Origin: Amycolatopsis iheyensis
GTDB lineage: Bacteria; Actinomycetota; Actinomycetes; Mycobacteriales; Pseudonocardiaceae
Assembly: GCF_024703995.1 (NCBI RefSeq)
Contig: NZ_JAMXQV010000002.1
Span: 434,001-498,000, forward strand
Reading direction: 5' to 3'
Length of the DNA stretch: 64,000 nucleotides
Below the pieces are notes generated by a model. That model made no database searches and had not been told where the DNA came from. It worked only from the letters and a program-made list of their open reading frames with translations. A program made the translations under genes and the position numbers. Positions within the stretch are counted from its first letter, which is position 1. Every line of letters begins with the position of its first letter. Below are positions 23,059 to 31,674 of this stretch, piece after piece.

Positions 23059-24891
23059 TTACTCGCGGTCCTCGGAGGTCTTGTTGCGGCGGCTGATGAT
23101 CACGACGCCGCCGATGATGATCACCAGGACGATCGCGCCGACGACGATCCACACGACGGTTCCGCCGCTGTCGCCGGAGTCGGCGCTCGCCTCGGAGCCG
23201 GCCGGGGTGGCGCCGTAGACGCCCCAGTAGCCGGTCTGCTCGAGGATCGCGCCCTTGGGCTGCGGCTGGGTGGTGAAGGCGGAGAACTTGTCGGAGCGGT
23301 AGGCCTCGAGCGCGTTCTGGTAGTCCAGCACGATCGTCGGGAACTGGCTGTAGAGCCGGGCCTGGGCCTGCTTGACGTAGTCCGCGCGCTTCGCGTCGTC
23401 GGTCTCGGTCAGCTGCTTCTTGTAGAGGTCGTCGTAGGCGGCGTCGCAGAAGAAGGTGTCGGTGCTGCCGCCCTTGCCGTCGGCGGAGGGACGCGCGGCG
23501 CAGGTGTGCAGCGAGAGCGCGTAGTCCGGGTCGGGGTTGGTGCCGTAGCCGCCGATGGCGAGGTCGTACTTGCCGGTGGCGGTGCGGTCGGACAGCTCGT
23601 CGTCGGAGACGAGGTCCTGCTTGACAGTGATGCCGATGTCCTTGAGCCAGCCGCTGACGTACTGGGCGACGCCCTGGTCGTAGCTGCGGTTGGAGTGCCC
23701 GGTCAGGCGCAGCTCCAGCTTCGCGCCGCCGGGGGCGGTGCGGACGCCGTCCGGGCCCTTCTTGTAGCCGGCCTGCTCGAGGGTGGTGTTGGCGGCGGCG
23801 AGGTCGAACTTGACCTTCTCGGTGTCGCTGGGGTCCCAGTGGTAGGCGCTGTAGATCGGGGGCACGACGCCGCCGCCGACCTGGCCGAGGCCCTTGAGCA
23901 CCTTGTCCACCAGCGCCTGGGTGTCCACGGCCTGGGTGATCGCCTTGCGGACGTTGATGTCCTTGAGGACCGGGTTGCCGTCACCGATGGGGTTGTTCGA
24001 GCTGTCGGTGACGCCGAAGTTGAGCGAGAGCTCGTCGTAGCGGCGGCCGGGGGCGGCGTTGGTGGTGATGCCCTCCTGGCCCTGCAGCGCGGCGAACTGG
24101 TTGGGGTTGAGCCGGTTGATGACGTCGACTTCGCCCTGCTTGAGCGCGTTGACGGCGGCTTCGGTGTCCTTGAACTGCAGCAGCTGCAGTTCGTCGATCT
24201 TCGGGGCGCCGCGCCAGTAGTCCTTGTTGGCCTTGAGCTTGACGTACTCGTTCGGCTTGAACTCGGTCACCTGGAACGGGCCGTCGCCGACGCCGGCGAC
24301 CTTGATCTCGTCGGTCGAGGCGGCCTTGAGGTCGGTGACCCCCTCCCAGATGTGCTGGGGCACGATCGGCACGTCGAGCAGGTTCATGTTGACCTGCACG
24401 GTCTTGGTCTTGATGACGAGGGTGGTGTCGTCGGGTGCGGTGACCGTCTCGAAGTTGCCCACGTAGTTGCCGTTGGCGGTGCGGGCGTTCTCGTCGCTGA
24501 GCATGCGGTTGAAGGTGAACGCCGCGTCCTTGGCGGTCACCGGCTGCCCGTCGCTCCACTTGACGCCGCTGCGGATCTTGAACGTCCAGGTCAGCTTGTC
24601 GGCCGACGGCGTCCAGGATTCGGCCAGCGCGGGCGAGGCCTCGGCCTTCTCGGCGTTCGGGACGGTCAGGAACTCGAAGGTGAACCGCCCGATCTGGGTC
24701 GAGGCGGCGAGCACGGCGGTGAACGGGTTCAGGTGGTCGATGCCGGTGGTCAGCGCGACCCGCAGGACCTTCCCCTGCTGGGCCTGGGCCTGCGCCGGCA
24801 GGGCGAGCGGGATCGCCGCCAGCGCCGCGGCGGCCAGCACCGCGCCCACGCGGCCGACTCTGCGTTGGAAATGCACCAAAAACCACCCCAT
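23059..24891 (-). CDS. Family 5 solute-binding protein with C-terminal membrane anchor
   Basis: A 610-residue extracellular peptide-binding protein (SBP_bac_5). A Sec signal (R-R-V-G-R-V-G-A-V-L-A-A-A-A-L-A-A-I-P-L) ends near A-Q-A-Q-A. The mature part has L-R-V-A-L-T-T-G-I-D-H-L-N-P-F and W-T-F-K-I-R-S-G-V-K-W-S-D-G-Q-P, typical of the family. There is no lipobox cysteine. Instead the C-terminus has a Ser/Gly/Asp linker and a hydrophobic helix (W-I-V-V-G-A-I-V-L-V-I-I-I-G-G-V-V-I-I) followed by R-R-N-K, so the protein is tethered at its C-terminus. The ATG at 24891 starts M-G-W-F-L-V-H-F. Confidence 0.9.
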   Translation of the reverse strand: MGWFLVHFQRRVGRVGAVLAAAALAAIPLALPAQAQAQQGKVLRVALTTGIDHLNPFTAVLAASTQIGRFTFEFLTVPNAEKAEASPALAESWTPSADKLTWTFKIRSGVKWSDGQPVTAKDAAFTFNRMLSDENARTANGNYVGNFETVTAPDDTTLVIKTKTVQVNMNLLDVPIVPQHIWEGVTDLKAASTDEIKVAGVGDGPFQVTEFKPNEYVKLKANKDYWRGAPKIDELQLLQFKDTEAAVNALKQGEVDVINRLNPNQFAALQGQEGITTNAAPGRRYDELSLNFGVTDSSNNPIGDGNPVLKDINVRKAITQAVDTQALVDKVLKGLGQVGGGVVPPIYSAYHWDPSDTEKVKFDLAAANTTLEQAGYKKGPDGVRTAPGGAKLELRLTGHSNRSYDQGVAQYVSGWLKDIGITVKQDLVSDDELSDRTATGKYDLAIGGYGTNPDPDYALSLHTCAARPSADGKGGSTDTFFCDAAYDDLYKKQLTETDDAKRADYVKQAQARLYSQFPTIVLDYQNALEAYRSDKFSAFTTQPQPKGAILEQTGYWGVYGATPAGSEASADSGDSGGTVVWIVVGAIVLVIIIGGVVIISRRNKTSEDRE

Positions 24892-25151
24892 CGTTCTCGC
24901 TGTGAGCCTCCCCAAGGACGAGAAGTAACCACATACCCCGACAACCGCGCAATATGTCGCCACCTCGGCAGGTGTCCGATCGTTACTAACCCGGCCAAAA
25001 GTAGGCCGGCCCTCGCGCGGTGCGTGCCACAGCTACGAAAGCCATCCGGCCGTGGCTGTGGTCGGGTTGGTAACCAGCGGCAGAGTATCGATCGAGTTCG
25101 ATGACGCACCGTGATCGCGAGGGCGCGGGCGGGCTGGTTAGAGTGCCGGGC
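24892..25151. promoter_or_regulatory. Divergent promoter region between ABC transporter and D-aminopeptidase
   Basis: This 260-base gap is less GC-rich than its surroundings and holds the promoters of two divergent operons. TAGAGT at 25139-25144 lies just before the aminopeptidase ATG, leaving no room for a leader. On the minus strand, TTGCGC and TTACTT hexamers about 18 bases apart near 24926-24955 are candidates for the transporter promoter. CCACAGCTAC (25027-25036) and GTGGCTGTGG (25052-25061) form an imperfect 10-base stem with a 15-base loop that may be an operator. Nothing coding is seen. Confidence 0.45.
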
Positions 25152-25979
25152 ATGCGCATCATGGTCTCGGCGGACATGGAGGGCGCCACCGGCGTCACCT
25201 GGACCGACGACGTCGTGCCCGGTTCGCCGCAGTGGGACCGCTTCAGGCGGCTGTTCACCGGTGACGTCAACGCGGTGCTGGCCGGGCTGTGCGAGGCCGG
25301 GGCGAGCGACGTGCTGGTGAACGAGGCGCACTCCTCGCAGCGGAACCTGCTGCTGGAGGACCTCGACCCGCGGGCGCGGATGCTCACGGGGCGCCACAAG
25401 CCGCTGTCGATGATGCAGGGTGTCGACTCCGGTGTGGACGGTGTGGTGTTCCTCGGCTACCACGCCGGCGCCGGGTTCGACGGGGTGCTTTCCCACACCT
25501 ACCTGGAGAACCAGATCACCGGGGTGTGGCTGGACGACGTCCCGGCGAGCGAGGGCCGGCTCAACGCGGCGATGGCCGCGGAGTACGGCGTACCGGTGTT
25601 GCTCGTTTCGGGTGACGACAAAACGTGTGACGACGCCCGCGACTACTCCCCGGAGGCGGAGCTGGTCCAGGTGAAGGAGTGCGTGAGCCGGTACGCGGCG
25701 ATCTGCCTGCCCCCGGCCCGCACGGCGGAGCTGCTCACCGGCGCGGCGGCGGACTCGATGGCGCGGGCCGGGCGGGAGGAACGCCAGGTCGGGACGCACC
25801 GGATCGAGGTGGAGTTCGACGCGAGCCACCTCGCGCAGGCCACGGCGGTGATCCCGACGGTCGAGCAGATCGGCACCCGCCGAGTCGGGTTCGACGCGCC
25901 GAACATGACCGAGGCGATGAAGTGTTTCAAGGTCGTCACGGCGATCGCGGCGGGGGCGGTGCAGGGCATCTATGGCTGA
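25152..25979 (+). CDS. M55-family D-aminopeptidase (DppA-like)
   Basis: A 275-residue zinc D-aminopeptidase. The family's metal ligands are all placed as in B. subtilis DppA: Asp8 and Glu10 in S-A-D-M-E-G-A-T-G-V, His60 in N-E-A-H-S-S, His104 in G-Y-H-A-G-A-G, and Glu134 in P-A-S-E-G-R-L-N; His115 in L-S-H-T-Y-L-E is the conserved active-site His. Known DppA hydrolyses D-Ala-D-Ala and D-Ala-Gly-Gly and assembles as a decamer. Being divergent from a dipeptide-type ABC importer supports use of imported D-amino-acid peptides such as murein fragments. It overlaps the M20 gene by eight bases. Confidence 0.93.
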   Translation: MRIMVSADMEGATGVTWTDDVVPGSPQWDRFRRLFTGDVNAVLAGLCEAGASDVLVNEAHSSQRNLLLEDLDPRARMLTGRHKPLSMMQGVDSGVDGVVFLGYHAGAGFDGVLSHTYLENQITGVWLDDVPASEGRLNAAMAAEYGVPVLLVSGDDKTCDDARDYSPEAELVQVKECVSRYAAICLPPARTAELLTGAAADSMARAGREERQVGTHRIEVEFDASHLAQATAVIPTVEQIGTRRVGFDAPNMTEAMKCFKVVTAIAAGAVQGIYG

Positions 25980-27261
25980 CGTCGTCGAGCTATGCGCGGA
26001 CCTGATCCGGTTCGACACGACCAACCGCGGCGGCAACGACGCCCGTCCGGAGCGCCCGGCGGCGGAGTACGTCGCCGCGTTCCTGGACGGCCTCGGCATC
26101 CCGTCGCGGATCCTGGAGGCGGCGCCCGGGCGGGCCAGCGTGATCGCGCGCGTGCCGGGAACCGACCCGTCGCTACCGGCGCTGCTGGTGCAGGGGCACC
26201 TCGACGTCGTGCCCGCGGACGCGGCGGACTGGTCGGTGGACCCGTTCGCCGGCGAGGTCCGCGACGGCTGCCTGTGGGGCCGCGGCGCGACGGACATGAA
26301 GGACTTCGTGGCGATGGTGCTGGCCGCGCTGGCCGGCGGCCTGCGACCGCGGCGCGAGCTGGTGCTGGCGTTCGTGGCGGACGAGGAGGACCGCGGCGAG
26401 TGGGGCGCGCACTGGCTGGTGGCCGAGCACCCCGAGCTGTTCGAAGGGTGTGTCGCGGCGATCAGCGAGTCCGGTGGCTACACCTACCACGTCCCGGCGG
26501 CCGACGGCCGGAACGTGCACCTGTACCCGGTCGGCACGGCCGAACGCGGCACGGCCCACCTGCGGCTGACCGCCCGCGGCCGGGCCGGGCACGGGTCTCG
26601 CCCGAACGAGGAGAACGCCGTCACCCGGTTGGTGGGCGCGTTGCACCGGATTGCCGCGCATCGCTGGCCGGTGACGCTGACCCCGGCGGTGCGGGCGTTC
26701 CTGGAGCGGACCGGCGAGGCGCTGGGCGTGCCGGTGGACCTGTCCGATGTGGACGCGATGGTGGCGGCGCTGGGCCTGGCCGGTTCGCTGGTGCTGCCGA
26801 CGATCCGCACCAGCACCACCCCGACGATGCTCGACGCGGGGTACAAGGTGAACGTGATCCCCTCGACGGCGACCGCGCAGGTGGACGTGCGGGTGCTGCC
26901 GGGCACCGAAGACGAGCTGTTCGCGGCGCTGGACGAGCTGCTCGGCGAGGGCGTGACGCGCGAGTTCGTCGCGCACCAGCCGCCGGTGCAGGCCCCGGTG
27001 GACTCGCCGTGGTTCGCTTCGATGGCCGCGGCGCTGCGGGCGGAGGATCCGGAAGCGGTCGTCGTGCCGTATTGCCTCGGGGGCGGGACGGACGCCAAGG
27101 CGTTCGCGCAGCTGGGGATCGACAACTACGGGTTCGCGCCGCTGTGGCTCCCGAAGGGGTTCCCGTACCGGGCGATGGCGCACGGGGTGGACGAGCGGGT
27201 GCCGGTGGAGGGTTTGCACTTCGGGACCCGGGTGCTGTCCCGGTTCCTGGCGGAGTGTTGA
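25972..27261 (+). CDS. M20/M25/M40-family zinc peptidase
   Basis: A 429-residue di-zinc hydrolase. Landmarks: the first metal site in Q-G-H-L-D-V-V-P-A-D, the bridging Asp in G-R-G-A-T-D-M-K-D, the catalytic and ligand glutamates in V-A-D-E-E-D-R-G-E-W-G-A, the dimerisation-domain G-R-A-G-H-G-S-R-P-N, and the last metal-binding region C-L-G-G-G-T-D-A-K-A-F. It belongs with peptidase/deacylase members; substrates may be dipeptides or N-acyl amino acids. The ATG lies inside the end of the D-aminopeptidase gene. A paralogue with the same architecture is at 60588-61910. Confidence 0.9.
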   Translation: MADVVELCADLIRFDTTNRGGNDARPERPAAEYVAAFLDGLGIPSRILEAAPGRASVIARVPGTDPSLPALLVQGHLDVVPADAADWSVDPFAGEVRDGCLWGRGATDMKDFVAMVLAALAGGLRPRRELVLAFVADEEDRGEWGAHWLVAEHPELFEGCVAAISESGGYTYHVPAADGRNVHLYPVGTAERGTAHLRLTARGRAGHGSRPNEENAVTRLVGALHRIAAHRWPVTLTPAVRAFLERTGEALGVPVDLSDVDAMVAALGLAGSLVLPTIRTSTTPTMLDAGYKVNVIPSTATAQVDVRVLPGTEDELFAALDELLGEGVTREFVAHQPPVQAPVDSPWFASMAAALRAEDPEAVVVPYCLGGGTDAKAFAQLGIDNYGFAPLWLPKGFPYRAMAHGVDERVPVEGLHFGTRVLSRFLAEC

Positions 27262-27620
27262 GGAACGTCGAGCCGGTGCCCCGTCGTCGACTTCGCCCAC
27301 ATCAGGTGTGGCTGATCGGCGTCCCGCTCAACCTGCTGCTGGCCATCCCGTGCGCCTACCCGGTCGCGTTCGCGATGCTGGGGGCGCAGGTCCTCGGGTG
27401 GGAGCTCGGGTGGGGCACGGCCGATCCCACCGTGGTCGACGACGGCGCGGGTTTCGCGATCGGCCTCGGCCTGGTCTCGATGGTGTTCGCCGGGCTGGTC
27501 GTGTTCGGCCTGAACGCGCTGTTCGCTTTCCGGGCACCACAGCTCAAGGCGGGCCGTTACTGGCTCGTGGCGGCGCTGCTGGTCGTGGTGCCCGGGGTCC
27601 TCTACTGGACTAACCGCTAG
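27258..27620 (+). CDS. Small three-helix membrane protein
   Basis: A predicted 120-residue protein of unknown function with three hydrophobic stretches: V-W-L-I-G-V-P-L-N-L-L-L-A-I-P, G-F-A-I-G-L-G-L-V-S-M-V-F-A-G-L-V-V-F-G and Y-W-L-V-A-A-L-L-V-V-V-P-G-V-L. An Arg-rich N-terminus suggests the start faces the cytosol. The frame opens at a TTG overlapping the M20 stop (TTGA); a GTG at 27276 is an alternative start with GAGGAA upstream. Position suggests co-transcription with the peptidases. Its TAG shares CTAG with the stop of the convergent reductase gene. Confidence 0.65.
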   Translation: MRNVEPVPRRRLRPHQVWLIGVPLNLLLAIPCAYPVAFAMLGAQVLGWELGWGTADPTVVDDGAGFAIGLGLVSMVFAGLVVFGLNALFAFRAPQLKAGRYWLVAALLVVVPGVLYWTNR

Positions 27621-28555
27621 TCGAAGCGCACGACGAGTTTCCCGGCCGCCCGGTCGTCCTCCATGTACTGGTGGGCCTCGGCGATGTCTTCGAGGCGGAA
27701 GACCCGGTCGACGTTGGGCCGGTACACGCCGGCCTCGACTTCGCGGACTACCCGCTGCAGCACGGCGTTTCCCGCGCTGCCCTTGAGGGTGTCGCTGTGG
27801 AAGGCCGTCAGCTTGGTGCCGGACGGGATGTTCGCGATCGGCTCGAAGCCGGGGATGAGCCAGCCGCTCAAGGAGCCCGCCACGCACACCGTGCCGCCGG
27901 GGCGGACCTGGCGCAGGGAGTCGACGACGGTGTCGGCGCCGACCAGGTCCAGCACGTAGTCCGGTGTGCCGTCGGGGACGACGTGGTGGACTCCGGCCGC
28001 CGTGAGGGCCCCGTGCTTGGCCGGGTTTCGGGTGGTGGCGGTGACGTCGAGGCCGTGCCCGGCGGCGATCGACGCCGCGGCCAGGCCCACCGACGACGTC
28101 CCGCCGCGGATCAGCAGCCGGCCGCCCGGGGTGATGCCCAGCGTGTCGAGGGCGCCTTGCGCGGTCAGGTACGTCTCGGGCAGCGCGGCCAGCGTCTCCC
28201 AGGCCAGGGTGGTGGTGATCGGCATCAGCAGCGGGCTCGGCAGCAGCGCGTACTCGGCATACCCGCCGTCGAAGGCGCGGCCCATCTCCCCCATCACCGC
28301 CGCCACGGTGGTGCCTTCCGGCACGTCTCCCGAGGCCTCGACCGTGCCCACGCACTCGATGCCGAGCACGCGCGGGAACCGCACGCTCGGGGAATGTCCT
28401 TGCCGGGTCCGCAGTTCCGAGCGGTTCAGGCCCGCGCCCCGCACCCGGACCAGGCTCCAGCCGTCGCGGACCGCCGGCACCGGCAGTTCGCGGATCTCCA
28501 GCACTTCGGGGCCGCCGGCCCGGACGCAGACCGCCGCTCGCATCGTCTTGCTCAT
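27617..28555 (-). CDS. Quinone oxidoreductase/zinc-type alcohol dehydrogenase (MDR superfamily)
   Basis: A 312-residue medium-chain reductase. The GroES-like part has M-R-A-A-V-C-V-R-A-G-G-P-E-V-L-E-I-R-E-L and the Rossmann part has L-L-I-R-G-G-T-S-S-V-G-L-A-A, the NADPH-binding motif of quinone oxidoreductases. The Cys/His ligands of the structural zinc are absent, so it is QOR-like rather than a true alcohol dehydrogenase. It probably reduces a quinone or enone. It is divergent from the AraC regulator with 54 bases between starts, which suggests control by it. Confidence 0.88.
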   Translation of the reverse strand: MSKTMRAAVCVRAGGPEVLEIRELPVPAVRDGWSLVRVRGAGLNRSELRTRQGHSPSVRFPRVLGIECVGTVEASGDVPEGTTVAAVMGEMGRAFDGGYAEYALLPSPLLMPITTTLAWETLAALPETYLTAQGALDTLGITPGGRLLIRGGTSSVGLAAASIAAGHGLDVTATTRNPAKHGALTAAGVHHVVPDGTPDYVLDLVGADTVVDSLRQVRPGGTVCVAGSLSGWLIPGFEPIANIPSGTKLTAFHSDTLKGSAGNAVLQRVVREVEAGVYRPNVDRVFRLEDIAEAHQYMEDDRAAGKLVVRFD

Positions 28556-28609
28556 GCGTCCACTCTCACCGGGCCGGTGGCGGGCCGACCACCGGTAACA
28601 TGCCAGGTT

Positions 28610-29389
28610 ATGCCCATCGGCCGCCAATCCGAGCCGACGTCGAGGCTGTGGCCGACCGGCGGCGCCCACCTGTGGCCCTCGGGTGGCACGAGCCCGACGG
28701 ATGCCCACGAGCGGGGACACCTCGTGTACGCCGCTCGTGGGGTGCTGTCCGTGCACACCGAACGGGGTACCTCGATCGTGCCGGCGAACCGGGTCGCCTG
28801 GACGCCCGCCGGGTGCCCCCACCGGCACCGCGCGCACGGCGACACCGACATGCGGATCGTGTTCCTGCCGCCGTCGCTGGCCCGGCTCGTCCCGGCGCAC
28901 CCGGCGGTGTTCGTCGCCTCCGGCCTCGCCCGGGAGGTGCTGCTCGCCCTGACCGGTCCCGACGAGCCCGGGAAGGCCGCGAGCGCGCGGCTGCGCCGGG
29001 TCCTCGTCGACCAGCTGAGTGACGCCCGCGAGCAGCCGCTGCACCTGCCCGAACCGCGCGACGACCGGCTGCGGGCGCTCGCCCGGGTGCTCTACGACAA
29101 CCCGGGCGACACGACCCCGCTGGCCGGGCTCGGCCAGGCGATCGGCGCCGGCGCGCGGACGCTGAGCCGGCTCTTCCACGACGAGCTGGGCATGACCTTC
29201 TACGAGTGGCGCACCCAGCTACGCCTCTGCCACGCGCTGATGCTGCTGGCCGAAGGCCACGACACCAGCCACGTCGCGCACGCCTGCGGCTGGTCCAACC
29301 CGAGCCAGTTCATCGCGGCGTTCCGTGCGGTCCTGGGCACCACGCCCGGCCGGTACCGCGCGGGTCAGCGGGTGAAGGTCGCCCAGTAG
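28610..29389 (+). CDS. AraC-family regulator with cupin domain
   Basis: A 259-residue AraC/XylS regulator. The N-terminal cupin has R-G-H-L-V-Y-A-A-R-G-V-L-S-V-H-T and W-T-P-A-G-C-P-H-R-H-R, and the C-terminal pair of helix-turn-helices has F-Y-E-W-R-T-Q-L-R-L and S-N-P-S-Q-F-I-A-A-F-R-A-V-L-G-T-T-P-G-R-Y-R. The inducer is unknown. TAACAT at 28596-28601 lies eight bases before the ATG. Its 3' end overlaps the convergent methyltransferase gene by 25 bases. Confidence 0.9.
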   Translation: MPIGRQSEPTSRLWPTGGAHLWPSGGTSPTDAHERGHLVYAARGVLSVHTERGTSIVPANRVAWTPAGCPHRHRAHGDTDMRIVFLPPSLARLVPAHPAVFVASGLAREVLLALTGPDEPGKAASARLRRVLVDQLSDAREQPLHLPEPRDDRLRALARVLYDNPGDTTPLAGLGQAIGAGARTLSRLFHDELGMTFYEWRTQLRLCHALMLLAEGHDTSHVAHACGWSNPSQFIAAFRAVLGTTPGRYRAGQRVKVAQ

Positions 29390-30009
29390 CGGCTGCCGTC
29401 GCGGATGGTCTCCAGGCTCGTCACCGTGACGCCGTCCTGGGCGACCAACTCGATCTCGGCGCGGCTGAACGGCCACGGCGGGCCCTGCCACGTCGCGACA
29501 TCGGTGCTCTCCTCGGCGACTTCGGAGACGAGCAAGGTGCCGCCCGGGGCGAGGAACCCCGCCACCGACGCGATCGCCGTGGTGCGGAAGTCGCGGGGCA
29601 TGGCCTGGATGTTGATGATCTCCACGACCAGGTCGAAGGCGTGGCGCCACTCCCCTGGCGGCTTCAGCAGGTCGGCGACCACGTAGTCCACTGTGGACTC
29701 CGGGAAGCGGGCGCGGGCGGCGGTGACCGCGGTCGGGGCGACGTCGAACGCCGTCACCGCCCAGCCGGCCCCGGCCAGCAGCTCCGGGTCGTCGCCGTGG
29801 GCACTGCCGACGACCAGCGCGCGGCGGCCGTCGCCGGGGTGGGCGCCGGCCCACGCGACCAGGTCGGCGTTGGGTTCGCCGCGCGTCCACGGCACGACGG
29901 CGTCGCCCTGCTCGGCGGCGGTGTAGAGCTGGTCGAACCACCGGGTGGGGTCGCCGTCGGCGAGGGAGGCGCGGGACAGGGTGCGGTCGGCGGGCTCCGG
30001 TGTCGTCAT
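29365..30009 (-). CDS. TPMT-like class I methyltransferase
   Basis: A 214-residue SAM methyltransferase of the thiopurine-methyltransferase-like group: W-F-D-Q-L-Y, V-P-W-T-R-G-E-P-N-A-D-L, motif I in A-L-V-V-G-S-A-H-G-D-D, and V-T-A-F-D-V-A-P-T-A-V for the second strand. Such enzymes methylate small thiols, halides or selenium compounds. The glycine-rich loop is G-S-A-H-G rather than the usual G-C-G-x-G, as in other TPMT-like members. Tail-to-tail with the AraC gene, so their mRNAs overlap. Confidence 0.82.
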   Translation of the reverse strand: MTTPEPADRTLSRASLADGDPTRWFDQLYTAAEQGDAVVPWTRGEPNADLVAWAGAHPGDGRRALVVGSAHGDDPELLAGAGWAVTAFDVAPTAVTAARARFPESTVDYVVADLLKPPGEWRHAFDLVVEIINIQAMPRDFRTTAIASVAGFLAPGGTLLVSEVAEESTDVATWQGPPWPFSRAEIELVAQDGVTVTSLETIRDGSRYWATFTR

Positions 30010-30051
30010 GATCGTGACCTTAGCGACGACCCCGGAGCCGCGTGACCGCTT

Positions 30052-31674
30052 TTACCGCGCGACCGGCCCCGAGAGCACGTAGAGCCCGTCGCCGGCCCAG
30101 TCGACGACGTCGTGCGGTGCTGACTTCGGCGGCGCCGGGCGGAAGTTGGCGGCGTCGTCGATGCTGCCGGTGCCGTCGTAGACCGCGCGCTGCGGGTAGG
30201 TGAACACCGGCCGGGTGCGGGTGACGTTCCCGGCCCCGTCACGGCCGGTGGCGGTCACCGCGGTGGGGGTGGTGCCGCGTTCGACCCAGGCGACCAGTTC
30301 GCGCAGCGGGTCGAACTCGGTGAGCGTCGTGCCGCCGCCGCAGTGCTTGAGCGACGGGACCATGAACAGCCGCGCGAAGTCCTGCGGGCGGCCGTGGGTG
30401 AGGCGCTGGTAGTAGTCGAGAGTGCCGGCCGGGGGGATGGCCTGGTCGGCGAAGCCGTGCCAGAGCACGAGCTTGCCGCCGCGGCGCTGGAACGCCGAGA
30501 GGTCGAGGCTCAGCGCGTTGTAGCGGGCGCCGACCGGGGTGAGCCGGTCGAACTCGCCGCGGGTGAAGGCGAAGTCGTCGACCTTCGCCGCCGGGGCGTC
30601 GATCGGGTAGCCGAGGTAACGCAGGTAGTTGTCGGCGAGGCTGCGGGCGAAGGAGACGCCGCCGGTCTCCGGCGTCGGGACGATCCAGCCGGCCCAGGCC
30701 AGTTCGGAGCCGGGTTGCTGGCCGCCCGGGTAGAGCAGGGTGCCGCGGGCGTCGGTGGGTGGCGCGTAGAGCTTGCGGACCACGCCCACCTGCGCGGGGG
30801 TGAGGCAGGCCGGGGTGTCGGGGCCGGCGCAGGTCAGCGTCGCGGGGTCGAAGTGGCAGGCACGCGGGTCGTCGAGCTGGCCGTCGGCGAGGCCGTCGAG
30901 GCGGTCGCAGGCGGCGACGACGGCGTTGTGCAGGGCGGACAGTTTCGCGGCGGTGAGGACGGGGCTGCCGTCGGCGCCGGCGTTCACCCGCGCGAGCCAG
31001 GTCTGGTAGACGCCGAGCAGCGGTCCCCAGTAGCCCGCGGGGGCGCCGGCGACGACGCCGTCGAAGTCGGCCGGGTAGCGCTGGGCGAGCAGGAGGCCTT
31101 CGCGGCCGCCGTCGGAGCAGCCGGTGAAGTAGGACTTGCGGGGTGGGGCGCCGTAGAACGCCTGGATGATCGCCTTCGAGGCGCGCGAGACGACGTGCGG
31201 GGCGCGGAATTCGAAGTCGTTGCGGGCGGCTTGGTCGTGTTCGCCCCAGCTGCCGTCGTCGACGACGGCGGGGGTGCGGCCGATGTGGCCGTCGTCGGTG
31301 GCGGCCACCGCGACGTCGCCGCCGTGGGGCAGGCCGCAGTCGGCGAAGGCGGGCGGGGTGAGCACGCCGCAGTAGGCACCGCAGCCGTACTGCAGGTAGC
31401 GCCCGGCGTAGGTCTTGGTGGGCAGGCGCAGCTCGAAGCGGACGGCGGGCTCGACGTAGCCCTGGACGCCGCAGTACTCGGGGCCGTCGCCGGTGACGAC
31501 GGTGGCCGCGGTGACGTGGGTGGCGGCGCCCGGGAGGGTGAACCCGCGGACCAGGTCGGCGCAGGTGGTGACCGGCCGGACGGCGGATCCGGCGGGAGCG
31601 GCCTCCGCCGGCGCGGATCCGGTGGTGGCGAGCAGGAGTGTGGCCAAGGCGGCGAAGATCCGGAATGGTCGCAT
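30052..31674 (-). CDS. Secreted tannase/feruloyl esterase family protein
   Basis: A 540-residue exported esterase. The signal peptide is M-R-P-F-R-I-F-A-A-L-A-T-L-L-L-A-T-T-G ending near A-E-A-A. The alpha/beta hydrolase core has Y-F-T-G-C-S-D-G-G-R-E-G-L (Ser nucleophile), the Asp-bearing W-H-G-F-A-D-Q-A-I-P, and the His in S-L-K-H-C-G-G-G; paired cysteines around the Ser and His fit the CS-D-HC disulphide of tannases. Substrates are probably phenolic esters of plant cell wall. It is divergent from the GH92 gene across a palindrome (31729-31742), so the two may be co-induced. The ATG at 31674 follows GAGGGGAA. Confidence 0.9.
   Translation of the reverse strand: MRPFRIFAALATLLLATTGSAPAEAAPAGSAVRPVTTCADLVRGFTLPGAATHVTAATVVTGDGPEYCGVQGYVEPAVRFELRLPTKTYAGRYLQYGCGAYCGVLTPPAFADCGLPHGGDVAVAATDDGHIGRTPAVVDDGSWGEHDQAARNDFEFRAPHVVSRASKAIIQAFYGAPPRKSYFTGCSDGGREGLLLAQRYPADFDGVVAGAPAGYWGPLLGVYQTWLARVNAGADGSPVLTAAKLSALHNAVVAACDRLDGLADGQLDDPRACHFDPATLTCAGPDTPACLTPAQVGVVRKLYAPPTDARGTLLYPGGQQPGSELAWAGWIVPTPETGGVSFARSLADNYLRYLGYPIDAPAAKVDDFAFTRGEFDRLTPVGARYNALSLDLSAFQRRGGKLVLWHGFADQAIPPAGTLDYYQRLTHGRPQDFARLFMVPSLKHCGGGTTLTEFDPLRELVAWVERGTTPTAVTATGRDGAGNVTRTRPVFTYPQRAVYDGTGSIDDAANFRPAPPKSAPHDVVDWAGDGLYVLSGPVAR

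Noticed and set aside
25027..25061. Stem-loop upstream of the D-aminopeptidase as a riboswitch
   Set aside because: It is a single imperfect stem, and the predicted transcript starts downstream of it, so it would not be in the mRNA.
22126..25104. A 992-codon open frame antisense to the ABC permease and binding-protein genes
   Set aside because: Its low-complexity Gly/Asp/Val-rich translation mirrors conserved transporter genes, and it ends in the divergent promoter region.
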